Source: Holosporaceae bacterium (GTDB lineage: Bacteria > Pseudomonadota > Alphaproteobacteria > UBA3830). Taken from it: a DNA stretch of 5,424 bases. The notes below the pieces were generated by a model, which was not told where the DNA came from, ran no database searches, and saw only the letters and a program-made list of their open reading frames with translations. Of this stretch, positions 1-5,424 are shown piece by piece (position 1 is the stretch's first letter; the number at the start of each line of letters is the position of its first letter). The stretch spans positions 1-5,424 of the forward strand of contig JAITAC010000015.1 of assembly GCA_031284345.1 (NCBI GenBank), given 5' to 3'. Made by a program: the position numbers and the translations under genes.

Positions 1-333
1 TTCCGCAACTTTTGGATGAAGTGTAAATGCGAAAATATCGAAGATGAAAACATCGCCATAAAATTCTTCGATCTCGCCGTTCACACAGGAATTCCGCAGG
101 CAGTTAAGCTCATCCAGAGAGCACTGCGAGCAACCGGAACACAAGTCGTCGAAGACGGTATCATAGGGGCAATCACGCTGAAAGCCATAAACGAGGCAGA
201 CAGTACAGATCTACTCGCCGCCCTCAAATCCGAAGCCGCCGGCTACTATCGCCTCATCGTCAACGCTAACCCGTCGCAACAACGATTCATTCAAGGCTGG
301 CTCAACCGCGCCTATCATTCAACAACAATTTAG
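1..333 (+). CDS. GH108 N-acetylmuramidase (phage-type endolysin), C-terminal part
   Basis: The frame is open from base 1, so the gene starts before the window; the ATG at 16 lies inside the domain and is not the start. The visible 110 residues begin FRNFW, which matches the 'Y-x-x-x-FW' end of the GH108 catalytic domain. They continue into a peptidoglycan-binding type 3 domain: FFDLAVHTG, then AVKLIQRAL, then VEDGIIGAITLKAI. The protein ends with the typical FIQGWLNRAY tail. Family members cleave the glycan strand of peptidoglycan and serve as phage endolysins or as the related secretion-activator proteins. The catalytic Glu in the family's N-terminal EGG motif lies outside the window, so activity cannot be judged. 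It ends in TAG, 16 bases before a holin-like gene, which supports a lysis cassette. The family call is firm; whether it belongs to a live prophage is unknown. Confidence 0.88.
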   Translation, partial: FRNFWMKCKCENIEDENIAIKFFDLAVHTGIPQAVKLIQRALRATGTQVVEDGIIGAITLKAINEADSTDLLAALKSEAAGYYRLIVNANPSQQRFIQGWLNRAYHSTTI

Positions 334-340
334 GAAAGGA
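332..340 (+). promoter_or_regulatory. Ribosome binding site of the 54-aa holin-like gene
   Basis: The purine-rich stretch AGGAAAGGA overlaps the TAG stop of the muramidase gene. It ends 9 bases before the ATG at 350. It is the clearest Shine-Dalgarno sequence in the left part of the window and supports the start of this small gene. Confidence 0.7.
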
Positions 341-349
341 AAGCATACT

Positions 350-514
350 ATGACAAATCTAAAGGAAATCATCGCCAACGAAAAAACCAAAGGCATCATT
401 GCAATAGCTGCCGCAGTGATCATGTGGTTCACCCCGAATCACATAGATGCAATTATAGAAGCTGGACTCGCTGCATTCGGAATATCAAAGTTAGTTCTCA
501 AAGAAAAAGAATGA
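350..514 (+). CDS. Small holin-like phage membrane protein (54 aa)
   Basis: This 54-residue ORF starts with ATG behind a strong ribosome binding site, 16 bases after the muramidase stop. It has a charged N-terminus (LKEIIANEKTKG) and a hydrophobic segment at about residues 15-28 (GIIAIAAAVIMWFT). A short turn (PNHID) leads to a second, weaker hydrophobic segment at about 33-50, and the tail is Lys/Glu-rich. A small protein with one or two membrane segments beside an endolysin is the usual layout for a holin or holin accessory protein, which would let the muramidase reach the peptidoglycan. I do not recognise a named family, so the function rests on size, topology and position. The stop codon overlaps the next ATG (ATGA at 511-514). 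Coding status is likely; the holin role is inferred. Confidence 0.68.
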   Translation: MTNLKEIIANEKTKGIIAIAAAVIMWFTPNHIDAIIEAGLAAFGISKLVLKEKE

Positions 515-576
515 TTAGCGCCTTTATTTCAGATATCATCGGCGTATGGAATCGGGCAAAGAAAACAAAGCGTTAG
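511..576 (+). CDS. Possible 21-aa leader or membrane peptide, ATGA-coupled
   Basis: The ATG at 511 overlaps the TGA of the holin-like gene (ATGA), the classical layout for translational coupling. The peptide has a hydrophobic N-terminal half (MISAFISDIIGVW) and a strongly basic end (NRAKKTKR), so it could be a small membrane-associated or amphipathic lysis peptide. It overlaps the start of recD2 by 31 bases in another frame. Two other readings are possible. It may be the remnant of a longer third lysis gene cut off when recD2 became its neighbour, or a translated leader that feeds ribosomes to the recD2 start. It has no good Shine-Dalgarno sequence of its own, only an A/G-rich run at 500-510. 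It is too short to establish as a real gene from one sequence. Confidence 0.3.
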   Translation: MISAFISDIIGVWNRAKKTKR

Positions 577-2732
577 TAAAATTGCGCGGCCAGCTGGAAC
601 GCGTAACATTTCAAAATGAAGAAAACGACTACGTTGTGGCCAAGGTAAAAGTATACGGACACGCTGATTTGGTGACTATCGTAGGCAATATTCCGTCTCC
701 GACTCCTGGAGAAATTCTCGATATGTCCGGCGAGTGGACGAATCATCCGAAATTCGGCGCACAATTCAAGTCCGTGTTCTGCAAATGCTCTGTGCCTGCG
801 TCAGTAGCTGGAATAGAGAGATATCTTGGATCAGAATTGATTAAGGGAATCGGCCCTGTCATGGCCAAGCGCATCGTAAAAATGTTCGGCGAGAAAACGT
901 TGGAAGTCATCGAAGAATCCGTCGAAAAATTGCTGGCAGTGGAAGGAATCGGCAAGCTGCGCGTGGGAATGATAGGGAAAGTCTGGCTCGAGCAGAAGGA
1001 AATTCGCTCCGTCATGGTTTTTCTGCAATCTCACGGAGTTAGTTCTGCCTATGCCAGCAAAATTTACAAGCGCTACGGTAACGAATCCATTGCTGTTGTG
1101 AAAGAAAATCCCTATCGATTGGCGCACGATATTTTCGGCATCGGCTTTTTGACGGCCGATAGAATCGCCCAAAAGCTCGGATTCGACGAAAAATCGCCTC
1201 TGCGGGCGGAAGCTGGCGTTATTTTCAAACTGCATGAGCTGACGGACGAAGGTCACATTTATTATCCGCGAGAAGAACTGATTTCTCAGGTGAAAGAGAT
1301 GCTGCAGGCGGACGAATCCGTGTTGGAAATCGCAATGCAGTCTCTTTTGGCTGAAAATAAGATCGTTATCGAAAACCTGAAAAGCGACGGTGCGGAAATT
1401 CGAGGCGTATTTTTGTCCGGATATCATTTTGCGGAAGTCCAAGTATCTAAAAAGCTCAGAGAAATTCGAGATTCGCAGAAAAATATCAAAGAAATTTGCC
1501 AGGACGCAGCCCTGGGATATGTCCAGAAGAAATTATCAATCTCTCTGGCGGCCAAGCAAATGGAAGCCGTAAAAGCGGCCGTTACGAACAAATTACTTGT
1601 CGTTACTGGAGCTCCGGGCACCGGGAAAACGACCATCATCAGGGCAATATTGGAAATTTACGCGCTGGTTACCGATAAAATTCTGCTGGCGGCCCCGACT
1701 GGAAGAGCGGCGAAGCGCATGTCAGAAGCGACGAGCCGAGAGGCAAAAACCATCCATCGATTGCTGGAATTTGATCCGGTCAAAGGCGCATTTAAGCACA
1801 ACGAAAACTACCTATTGAACTGCGATTTGCTGGTTTTGGACGAAGCCTCCATGATTGACACGCTGCTAATGCATCACTTGCTGAAGGCTATTCCAAAACA
1901 CGCTACATTAATAATCGTTGGCGATATAAATCAGCTGCCGTCTGTAGGTGCTGGAAACGTTCTCAAGGATACCATCAATTCCAATGCTTTCACGGTGGTG
2001 GAGCTAAACGAAATTTTCCGCCAAGCTCAAGAGTCCGAGATTATTATGAACGCGCACCGCATCATTGGAGGCCAATATCCAAAAATCGATAACGCGGACA
2101 GCACGGATTTTTACTTCATAAATGAAGATGAACCAGAAAAAGTTTTGGATAAAATTATTCTCATGATCAGAGAACGAATTCCCAAAAAATTCGGCTACGA
2201 TCCGCTGAATGGCATACAAGTGTTGACTCCCATGAATCGTGGAATCGTCGGAACCGCAAAGCTTAACGAGGCACTACAAGAAGCGCTAAATCCGAACGAA
2301 TTCGAGATAACTCGCGGAGGCGGGCGATACCGCGTCGGTGACAAGGTCATGCAGATAAAAAATAACTACGACACGAACGTTTTCAACGGAGATATCGGTA
2401 TCATCTCGGCCATAGATTCGGAAAATCAAACCGTTACCGTGAACGTCGACGGCAATGACGTAATCTACGACTACTCCGACCTCGACGAACTGGTTCTGGC
2501 CTATGCCGTTTCCATCCACAAATCCCAGGGCAGCGAATATCTGGCCGTCGTGATCCCGCTTGTCATGGCTCATTATATGATGCTCCAGCGAAATCTCCTC
2601 TACACAGCAATCACCAGGGGCAAAAAACTTGTAATCATCATCGGTAGCAAAAAAGCTCTCGCCATGGCTGTGAAAAACAACAAAATAGCGTCGAGATATA
2701 CGCGACTAAAACAGCGCTTATTACACTCATAA
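546..2732 (+). CDS. recD2: SF1B DNA helicase RecD2 (ATP-dependent, 5'-3')
   Basis: An intact 728-residue protein of normal RecD2 length. In order it has an N-terminal OB-like region (about 11-80, with RVTFQNEENDYVV), helix-hairpin-helix segments (IKGIGPVMAKRI near 100, AVEGIGKL near 135, FGIGFLTADRI near 200) and two RecA-like motor domains. The helicase motifs are complete: Walker A GAPGTGKTT (Lys361), motif Ia APTGRAAKR, Walker B LLVLDEAS (Asp432-Glu433), motif III GDINQLP, motif IV FRQ, motif V SIHKSQGSE and motif VI YTAITRG (Arg691). RecD2 proteins unwind DNA without RecB or RecC and act in repair and replication-fork maintenance. The ATG at 546 is the only upstream start after the TAG at 516-518, and family similarity begins at about residue 12. 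It has no clear Shine-Dalgarno sequence; TTG at 582 is a less likely alternative. It follows the lysis genes without a gap, so it may be co-transcribed. Confidence 0.95.
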   Translation: MESGKENKALVKLRGQLERVTFQNEENDYVVAKVKVYGHADLVTIVGNIPSPTPGEILDMSGEWTNHPKFGAQFKSVFCKCSVPASVAGIERYLGSELIKGIGPVMAKRIVKMFGEKTLEVIEESVEKLLAVEGIGKLRVGMIGKVWLEQKEIRSVMVFLQSHGVSSAYASKIYKRYGNESIAVVKENPYRLAHDIFGIGFLTADRIAQKLGFDEKSPLRAEAGVIFKLHELTDEGHIYYPREELISQVKEMLQADESVLEIAMQSLLAENKIVIENLKSDGAEIRGVFLSGYHFAEVQVSKKLREIRDSQKNIKEICQDAALGYVQKKLSISLAAKQMEAVKAAVTNKLLVVTGAPGTGKTTIIRAILEIYALVTDKILLAAPTGRAAKRMSEATSREAKTIHRLLEFDPVKGAFKHNENYLLNCDLLVLDEASMIDTLLMHHLLKAIPKHATLIIVGDINQLPSVGAGNVLKDTINSNAFTVVELNEIFRQAQESEIIMNAHRIIGGQYPKIDNADSTDFYFINEDEPEKVLDKIILMIRERIPKKFGYDPLNGIQVLTPMNRGIVGTAKLNEALQEALNPNEFEITRGGGRYRVGDKVMQIKNNYDTNVFNGDIGIISAIDSENQTVTVNVDGNDVIYDYSDLDELVLAYAVSIHKSQGSEYLAVVIPLVMAHYMMLQRNLLYTAITRGKKLVIIIGSKKALAMAVKNNKIASRYTRLKQRLLHS

Positions 2733-2789
2733 TTAATAATCATGTCCGATAATAATTTTTCGCACCATAACTAGATTTATTTTTCTTAT

Positions 2790-2817
2790 TTGACAAATCA
2801 GATTTAATGCATATATT
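2790..2817 (+). promoter_or_regulatory. Putative sigma70 promoter upstream of radC
   Basis: A perfect -35 box TTGACA (2790-2795) is followed after 16 bases by TATATT (2812-2817), five of six matches to the -10 consensus. A start near 2824 would give radC an untranslated leader of about 146 bases. A weaker second pair, TTGAAG (2841-2846) and TATTAT (2863-2868), also with a 16-base spacer, could give a leader of about 95 bases. The first pair is the best promoter-like match I noticed in the window. It is a prediction from consensus only, and AT-rich DNA produces chance matches. Confidence 0.5.
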
Positions 2818-2834
2818 ACCAAATATGCTGATTT
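2795..2834. repeat. Imperfect dyad overlapping the radC promoter
   Basis: The arms are AAATCA (2795-2800) plus GCATAT (2809-2814) on the left, and ATATGC (2823-2828) directly followed by TGATTT (2829-2834) on the right. An 8-base loop (2815-2822) separates them, and the left arm carries an 8-base bulge (2801-2808). The dyad spans the last base of the -35 box, the spacer, the -10 box and the likely start point. That suits an operator. The run of T after the right arm also allows a weak terminator for recD2. The pairing is A/T-rich, so chance is possible. Confidence 0.35.
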
Positions 2835-2969
2835 TTCCTCTTGAAGACCGCTGACTTATTTATATTATTCTTCTAATCGACAAAATGTGGTGCATAATAA
2901 ATTCTTACGTAATCTGAAAAATCGTCTTTTTTCAATAAATTCGATCTCAGTTAATGATGGAATTATGCT

Positions 2970-3599
2970 ATGAAAAATATTGATAAAATCGAATATATAA
3001 AATGTTTAAATAACCAGGAACTACTGAATCTACTGTTCTCCAATAAAATCAGAAGTTCGGATTTAAGAAAATTAACGAAATCGTTTGCGACTCTTCGGGA
3101 ACTGTTTTTTGTAGACTCGGATCGGATTAAAGCCGTTGAAAAAGTCGACCATCAAGGCATTAGCGCGTTGACATGTCTGCGAGAAGTCTTAGAAAGGGCA
3201 TCCCGCGAAAAATTAACGCGTCGTATATCAATAAAATCTCTTGGCAATGTCCTGGATTATTGCAAAATCACTATGTCTGCGTTTTCTCGTGAGCAGCTGA
3301 GGATTTTGTTTCTGAATAATCGAAATATGCTGTTATTTGAGGATACAGAAGACCACGGATGCGTAAACGGCATAGCTATATATGTGCGGAATATCATCAA
3401 AAAAGCCTTGAATCTGGAAGCTACGGCGATTATTTTGGTTCACAATCATCCAAGTAGGTCGACTAATCCATCTGTAGCAGACATTGCGCTGACCAGACGA
3501 CTCGCCCACGCTGCCAAAGAGCTGGATATCAAGCTTCTTGATCACATCATAATAGGCGGCAACAACCATTTCTCTATGCAAAAACATGGGATGATGTGA
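2970..3599 (+). CDS. radC: RadC family protein with JAB/JAMM domain
   Basis: A 209-residue protein with a helical N-terminal region (about 1-85) and a C-terminal RadC/JAB domain (about 88-209). The metal-site motif is complete: ILVHNHPS gives His158 and His160, followed by Ser168 and Asp171 at the canonical H-x-H-x7-S-x-x-D spacing. Glu108 lies about where the JAMM glutamate is expected. FRILFLN-like text (residues 110-116), LDHIIIGG and the HFSMQKHGMM end are typical of RadC, nearest in style to alphaproteobacterial members. The biochemical role of RadC is not settled; it was first linked to DNA repair, and many copies are on mobile elements. Odd points: the family's conserved PRE is VRN (139-141), HNHPSG is HNHPSR, and the N-terminal helix-hairpin-helix glycine pattern is degraded (VDHQGIS, 59-65). 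The N-terminus also looks 10-20 residues short. It is convergent with the broken membrane gene, 39 bases away. Confidence 0.88.
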   Translation: MKNIDKIEYIKCLNNQELLNLLFSNKIRSSDLRKLTKSFATLRELFFVDSDRIKAVEKVDHQGISALTCLREVLERASREKLTRRISIKSLGNVLDYCKITMSAFSREQLRILFLNNRNMLLFEDTEDHGCVNGIAIYVRNIIKKALNLEATAIILVHNHPSRSTNPSVADIALTRRLAHAAKELDIKLLDHIIIGGNNHFSMQKHGMM

Positions 3600-3638
3600 A
3601 GAATTTTGGTTAAGAATCGCTCTGTAAAGATGGCAAAA

Positions 3639-5058
3639 CTAATCATAAGCAAAAACAACAGCTCCGGATGAACCGCTAAACTCCATAATTTTTTTGAAGC
3701 CAAGTTTCATCAATTCATCATATGTTTTTGAAAATCGATCGCTTTGGACAGTTCTGCTTCCGCATAAAATCAATGAATTTTTGTCAAACTTATCGAAATC
3801 GAATACTCTTTCCAACTTGCACGTAAATCTACTGTAATAATCGATAAAATGTTGGTATCTGTTCCAGCACATAGTTCCGTCGAAATGTTTATACACTGGA
3901 TCGTTGGCTTCTAGCCAGTTGTCGCTTAGCCAGAAAAGTTTTTTCCCGGATTTATATTCATTTACTAGGTATTCGAAAAACAAATGGTCGTTTTTTCTAT
4001 GTTCCCATATGCTCGTTACCAAATTTTTGGAATAATTTGCCGAACTCCAGGCGCATACAGCCACCGCAACAATAACAACATAAAATATCTGCTTTTTGCT
4101 ATTTGATAAAAATACGGCAAATGCTGGAATAAACAGCACAACAGTCGGAACTGAATAGTAATTTGATGTTAAATTCAAAAGTGTATATGCAAAAGCATAC
4201 CCGCATCCTGCAAACAGCAAAGAATCCGTAGTTATATGCTGCCTATCCTTTTTCAAAAAAATATTGTAAGCCCTAATTATTGTCAGGCAAATAACAAAGT
4301 ATAATAAAGGTTCTTTATGAAGTTGATTGGAAGCGCTGTTTAAAATATTTGTCGTTACTGTGTTGTATATTTTTTCGTGATGTTTAAACAATAAACGATA
4401 AACATAAATTGCGATAAAAATTACTGAATTTATTAACAATAAATAATTGAATACTCTGTCCTTTTTTAGACAATTTGTCGAACAATAAACTGATAGCCGC
4501 GATAATCGCTATTGCTCCAAAAACAGGTTCTTTTAAATAAATAGCATATGTAGCAGAAAAAAACACCAGTACGTAGTATGTTGTAGATTGCTTCACCTGA
4601 GCCTTATGTCGACATATCATAAAAGCGCTCAGCATGAAAAAAAGCATTCGTTCACTATAAAAACAGTTCATGTGGATTTGTACGAAGCCTGAAGCCAAAA
4701 ATAATGTTAGCATAGAAAATAATGGAATTATGTAATTGTTGGTAACTTTACCGAGAAAAGCAAACAGCATTACGCCGGCCAGCACCATTATGATGCAGGT
4801 GTAAATATAGTGAGCGAAAGCTGTACTCCCGTACGGAAACAAGAGTAGGATTGAATAATCGCCCAATCCCAATGGCTAAAACCTAGCATCCCAAGTTCCT
4901 GCGTGGGAGGGTTTTCCGATGGCCGTAGTCATTAAAAACTGGTAATCATCGCCGGATAAAACGTTATGAAAAACCCAATTCGCATGTCGCAAAATACAAC
5001 AACACATAACGCATTGAATTGCAATAAAAACGATACAACTGATTCTCTTAGAAAACAC
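3639..5058 (-). pseudogene. Polytopic membrane protein, probable GT-C-like glycosyltransferase, disrupted
   Basis: Three minus-strand pieces form one protein of about 472 residues. Piece one (GTG at 5058, 60 codons) ends at TAG 4876-4878. The same frame continues at once with PLGLGDYSILLLFPYG. At an A6 run (plus-strand T6, 4462-4467) the frame breaks; dropping one A gives LSKKDRVFNYLLLINSVIF and an open frame to TAG at 3639. The span of 1420 bases is 473 codons plus one, which fits a single inserted base. The rebuilt protein has about 11 hydrophobic segments, a first outer loop with an acidic pair (SGDDYQF, Asp37-Asp38), an HMNCFYSER motif, and a soluble C-terminal domain of about 95 residues. 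This matches the general plan of GT-C enzymes that use lipid-linked sugars for surface polysaccharide or lipid A modification. The exact family and substrate are not identified. It is AT-rich compared with recD2, as transferred surface genes often are. Sequencing error is possible for the A6 site but less so for the TAG. Confidence 0.75.
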
Positions 5059-5064
5059 TCATGA

Positions 5065-5072
5065 TCCTCTCT
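5065..5072 (-). promoter_or_regulatory. Ribosome binding site fixing the GTG start of the membrane gene
   Basis: On the minus strand AGAGAGGA ends 6 bases before the GTG at 5056-5058. This is a good Shine-Dalgarno sequence at good spacing. It supports GTG as the start, since the codon just before it in frame is TGA. The ATG at 5060-5062 is in another frame and gives only MSVF before a stop. Confidence 0.55.
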
Positions 5073-5175
5073 GAATCCATAAAACCAAAATACGATCAAA
5101 TCACCAAAGGCAACTAGCTAGCAATACTTTTTCCTAATCCTCGCATTCTACGTCATAAGCAGTGGATAATAAAGG

Positions 5176-5207
5176 TTACGGTTTACTAAACAAAACTGTT
5201 TTACGGT
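5176..5207. repeat. Two abutting 11-bp palindromes flanked by TTACGGT direct repeats
   Basis: GTTTACTAAAC (5181-5191) is a perfect palindrome around a central C. It is followed with no gap by a second one, AAAACTGTTTT (5192-5202), around a central T. The 7-base direct repeat TTACGGT occurs at 5176-5182 and again at 5201-5207, a 25-base period, overlapping the outer ends of the palindromes. The cluster lies 118 bases upstream of the broken membrane gene and 14 bases past the stop of the right-edge frame. It could be an operator region, or the ends of a small deleted element. The function is not known. Confidence 0.45.
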
Positions 5208-5221
5208 ATCAATTTCTTAAA

Positions 5222-5424
5222 CTATCTACTCACTTGATCCACTAACTTATCAAAAACAGCAGATGGAAATTGAGTGGCAGATGCAATTTTTATTTGTTCA
5301 TCACGAATACGCTTTTGTTCATCATATAATTGCTTCCTCCTGTTATACTCGGCAAAAGCTCGCGGTCTCCAATTACGGCCATACTCTTGTGTTCCCTAAG
5401 AATTGCCACCACAACGGTTATCCC
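5222..5424 (-). pseudogene. C-terminal end of an unrecognised charged protein, interrupted by TAG
   Basis: On the minus strand one frame reads DNRCGGNS, then TAG (5396-5398), then 57 codons to a TAG stop at 5222-5224. The 57-residue part starts GTQEYGRNWRPRAF and has a highly charged middle with a short internal repeat (DEQ at residues 25-27 and 32-34, in YDEQKRIRDEQIKI). It ends FPSAVFDKLVDQVSR. It contains no ATG, GTG or TTG near its beginning; the first possible start is the GTG five codons before the stop. It therefore cannot be a small complete gene and must be the tail of a longer frame that begins beyond the window, now cut by the TAG. The amino-acid make-up looks coding rather than random. 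I do not recognise the family, and the truncated view prevents a functional call. Confidence 0.45.

Larger units (their letters stand above)
2733..2969. other. AT-rich intergenic region between recD2 and radC
   Basis: This 237-base stretch is much richer in A/T than recD2 and shows no ORF of note on either strand. It holds the promoter and dyad described separately. No GC-rich rho-independent terminator is visible after recD2; only weak A/T pairings are seen near 2731-2756. The radC start at 2970 is preceded by a weak GATGGA (2956-2961) as a possible ribosome binding site. Confidence 0.6.
5059..5221. other. Gene-free interval upstream of the broken membrane gene
   Basis: Between the start of the disrupted membrane gene and the stop of the right-edge frame I see no credible ORF on either strand. 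The interval should hold the minus-strand promoter of the membrane gene, but no convincing -35/-10 pair was found; TTGCCT and TTGATC occur with poor partners. The palindrome cluster at 5176-5207 is its only clear structure. Confidence 0.55.

Noticed and set aside
16..333. A complete 105-residue gene starting at the ATG at 16
   Set aside because: The frame stays open to base 1, and the residues before the ATG (FRNFW) match the GH108 domain, so the ATG is internal to a longer gene.
573..2573. Several ORFs of 60-203 codons on the minus strand and other plus frames across recD2
   Set aside because: They are shadows of recD2, which has full-length motif support. Their translations show no domain pattern.
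3600..3638. A bidirectional terminator between the convergent radC and membrane genes
   Set aside because: Only TTTTG (3604-3608) and CAAAA (3634-3638) pair, with 25 bases between them and no GC stem.
4462..4470. A programmed -1 slippery site like that of dnaX
   Set aside because: The shift needed here is +1 (skip one A), not -1. The A AAA AAG heptamer is not in the right frame, and a second lesion is present in the gene.
4384..4872. The 162- and 266-residue minus-strand frames as two separate membrane proteins
   Set aside because: Both would start at TTG codons without ribosome binding sites. Joining them at the A6 run gives one continuous protein of typical GT-C topology.
5287..5324. Direct repeat TTTGTTCATCA as a mobile-element or CRISPR-type repeat
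   Set aside because: It is only two copies and is explained by the repeated Asp-Glu-Gln residues in the right-edge protein frame.
1..5424. Genome-wide recoding of TAG as a sense codon
   Set aside because: The muramidase ends in TAG exactly at its family-typical end (GWLNRAY plus a few residues), and readthrough there would give no plausible extension into the holin-like gene.

Overview
The window looks like a bacterial chromosome of moderate GC. Tentatively I read it as an alphaproteobacterium, possibly host-associated. The reasons are a RadC whose C-terminal part resembles the alphaproteobacterial type, a GH108-type phage muramidase, and two decaying reading frames. This is an impression from protein texture and was not tested by any search.

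Left part (1-576, + strand): the 3' end of a phage-type lysis cassette. It holds the C-terminal part of a GH108 N-acetylmuramidase (endolysin), then a 54-residue hydrophobic holin-like protein with a good ribosome binding site. An optional 21-residue ORF follows, starting on an ATGA overlap. Middle-left (546-2732): an intact gene for the SF1B helicase RecD2, packed so tightly behind the lysis genes that its start lies inside the 21-codon ORF. An AT-rich intergenic region (2733-2969) follows, with a good sigma70-like promoter sitting inside an imperfect dyad. It leads into a RadC/JAB-domain gene (2970-3599), intact but with several family positions changed.

Right part (3639-5058, - strand, convergent with radC): one AT-rich gene for a polytopic membrane protein of about 472 residues, probably a GT-C-like glycosyltransferase of surface polysaccharide or lipid modification. 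It is broken twice, by an in-frame TAG codon and by a one-base insertion in an A6 run. Upstream of it, 5059-5221 has no gene but carries two abutting 11-bp palindromes between two copies of TTACGGT. At the right edge (5222-5424, - strand) lies the C-terminal end of an unrecognised charged protein, also interrupted by an in-frame TAG.

The window therefore holds a phage-derived lysis remnant, two DNA-maintenance genes (recD2, radC) and a decaying surface-modification locus. I see no CRISPR array, tRNA, rRNA or insertion sequence, and no clear evidence of a new multi-gene system. The points most worth checking are the double lesion in the membrane protein, the second TAG-interrupted frame, the lysis/recD2 packing and the palindrome cluster.
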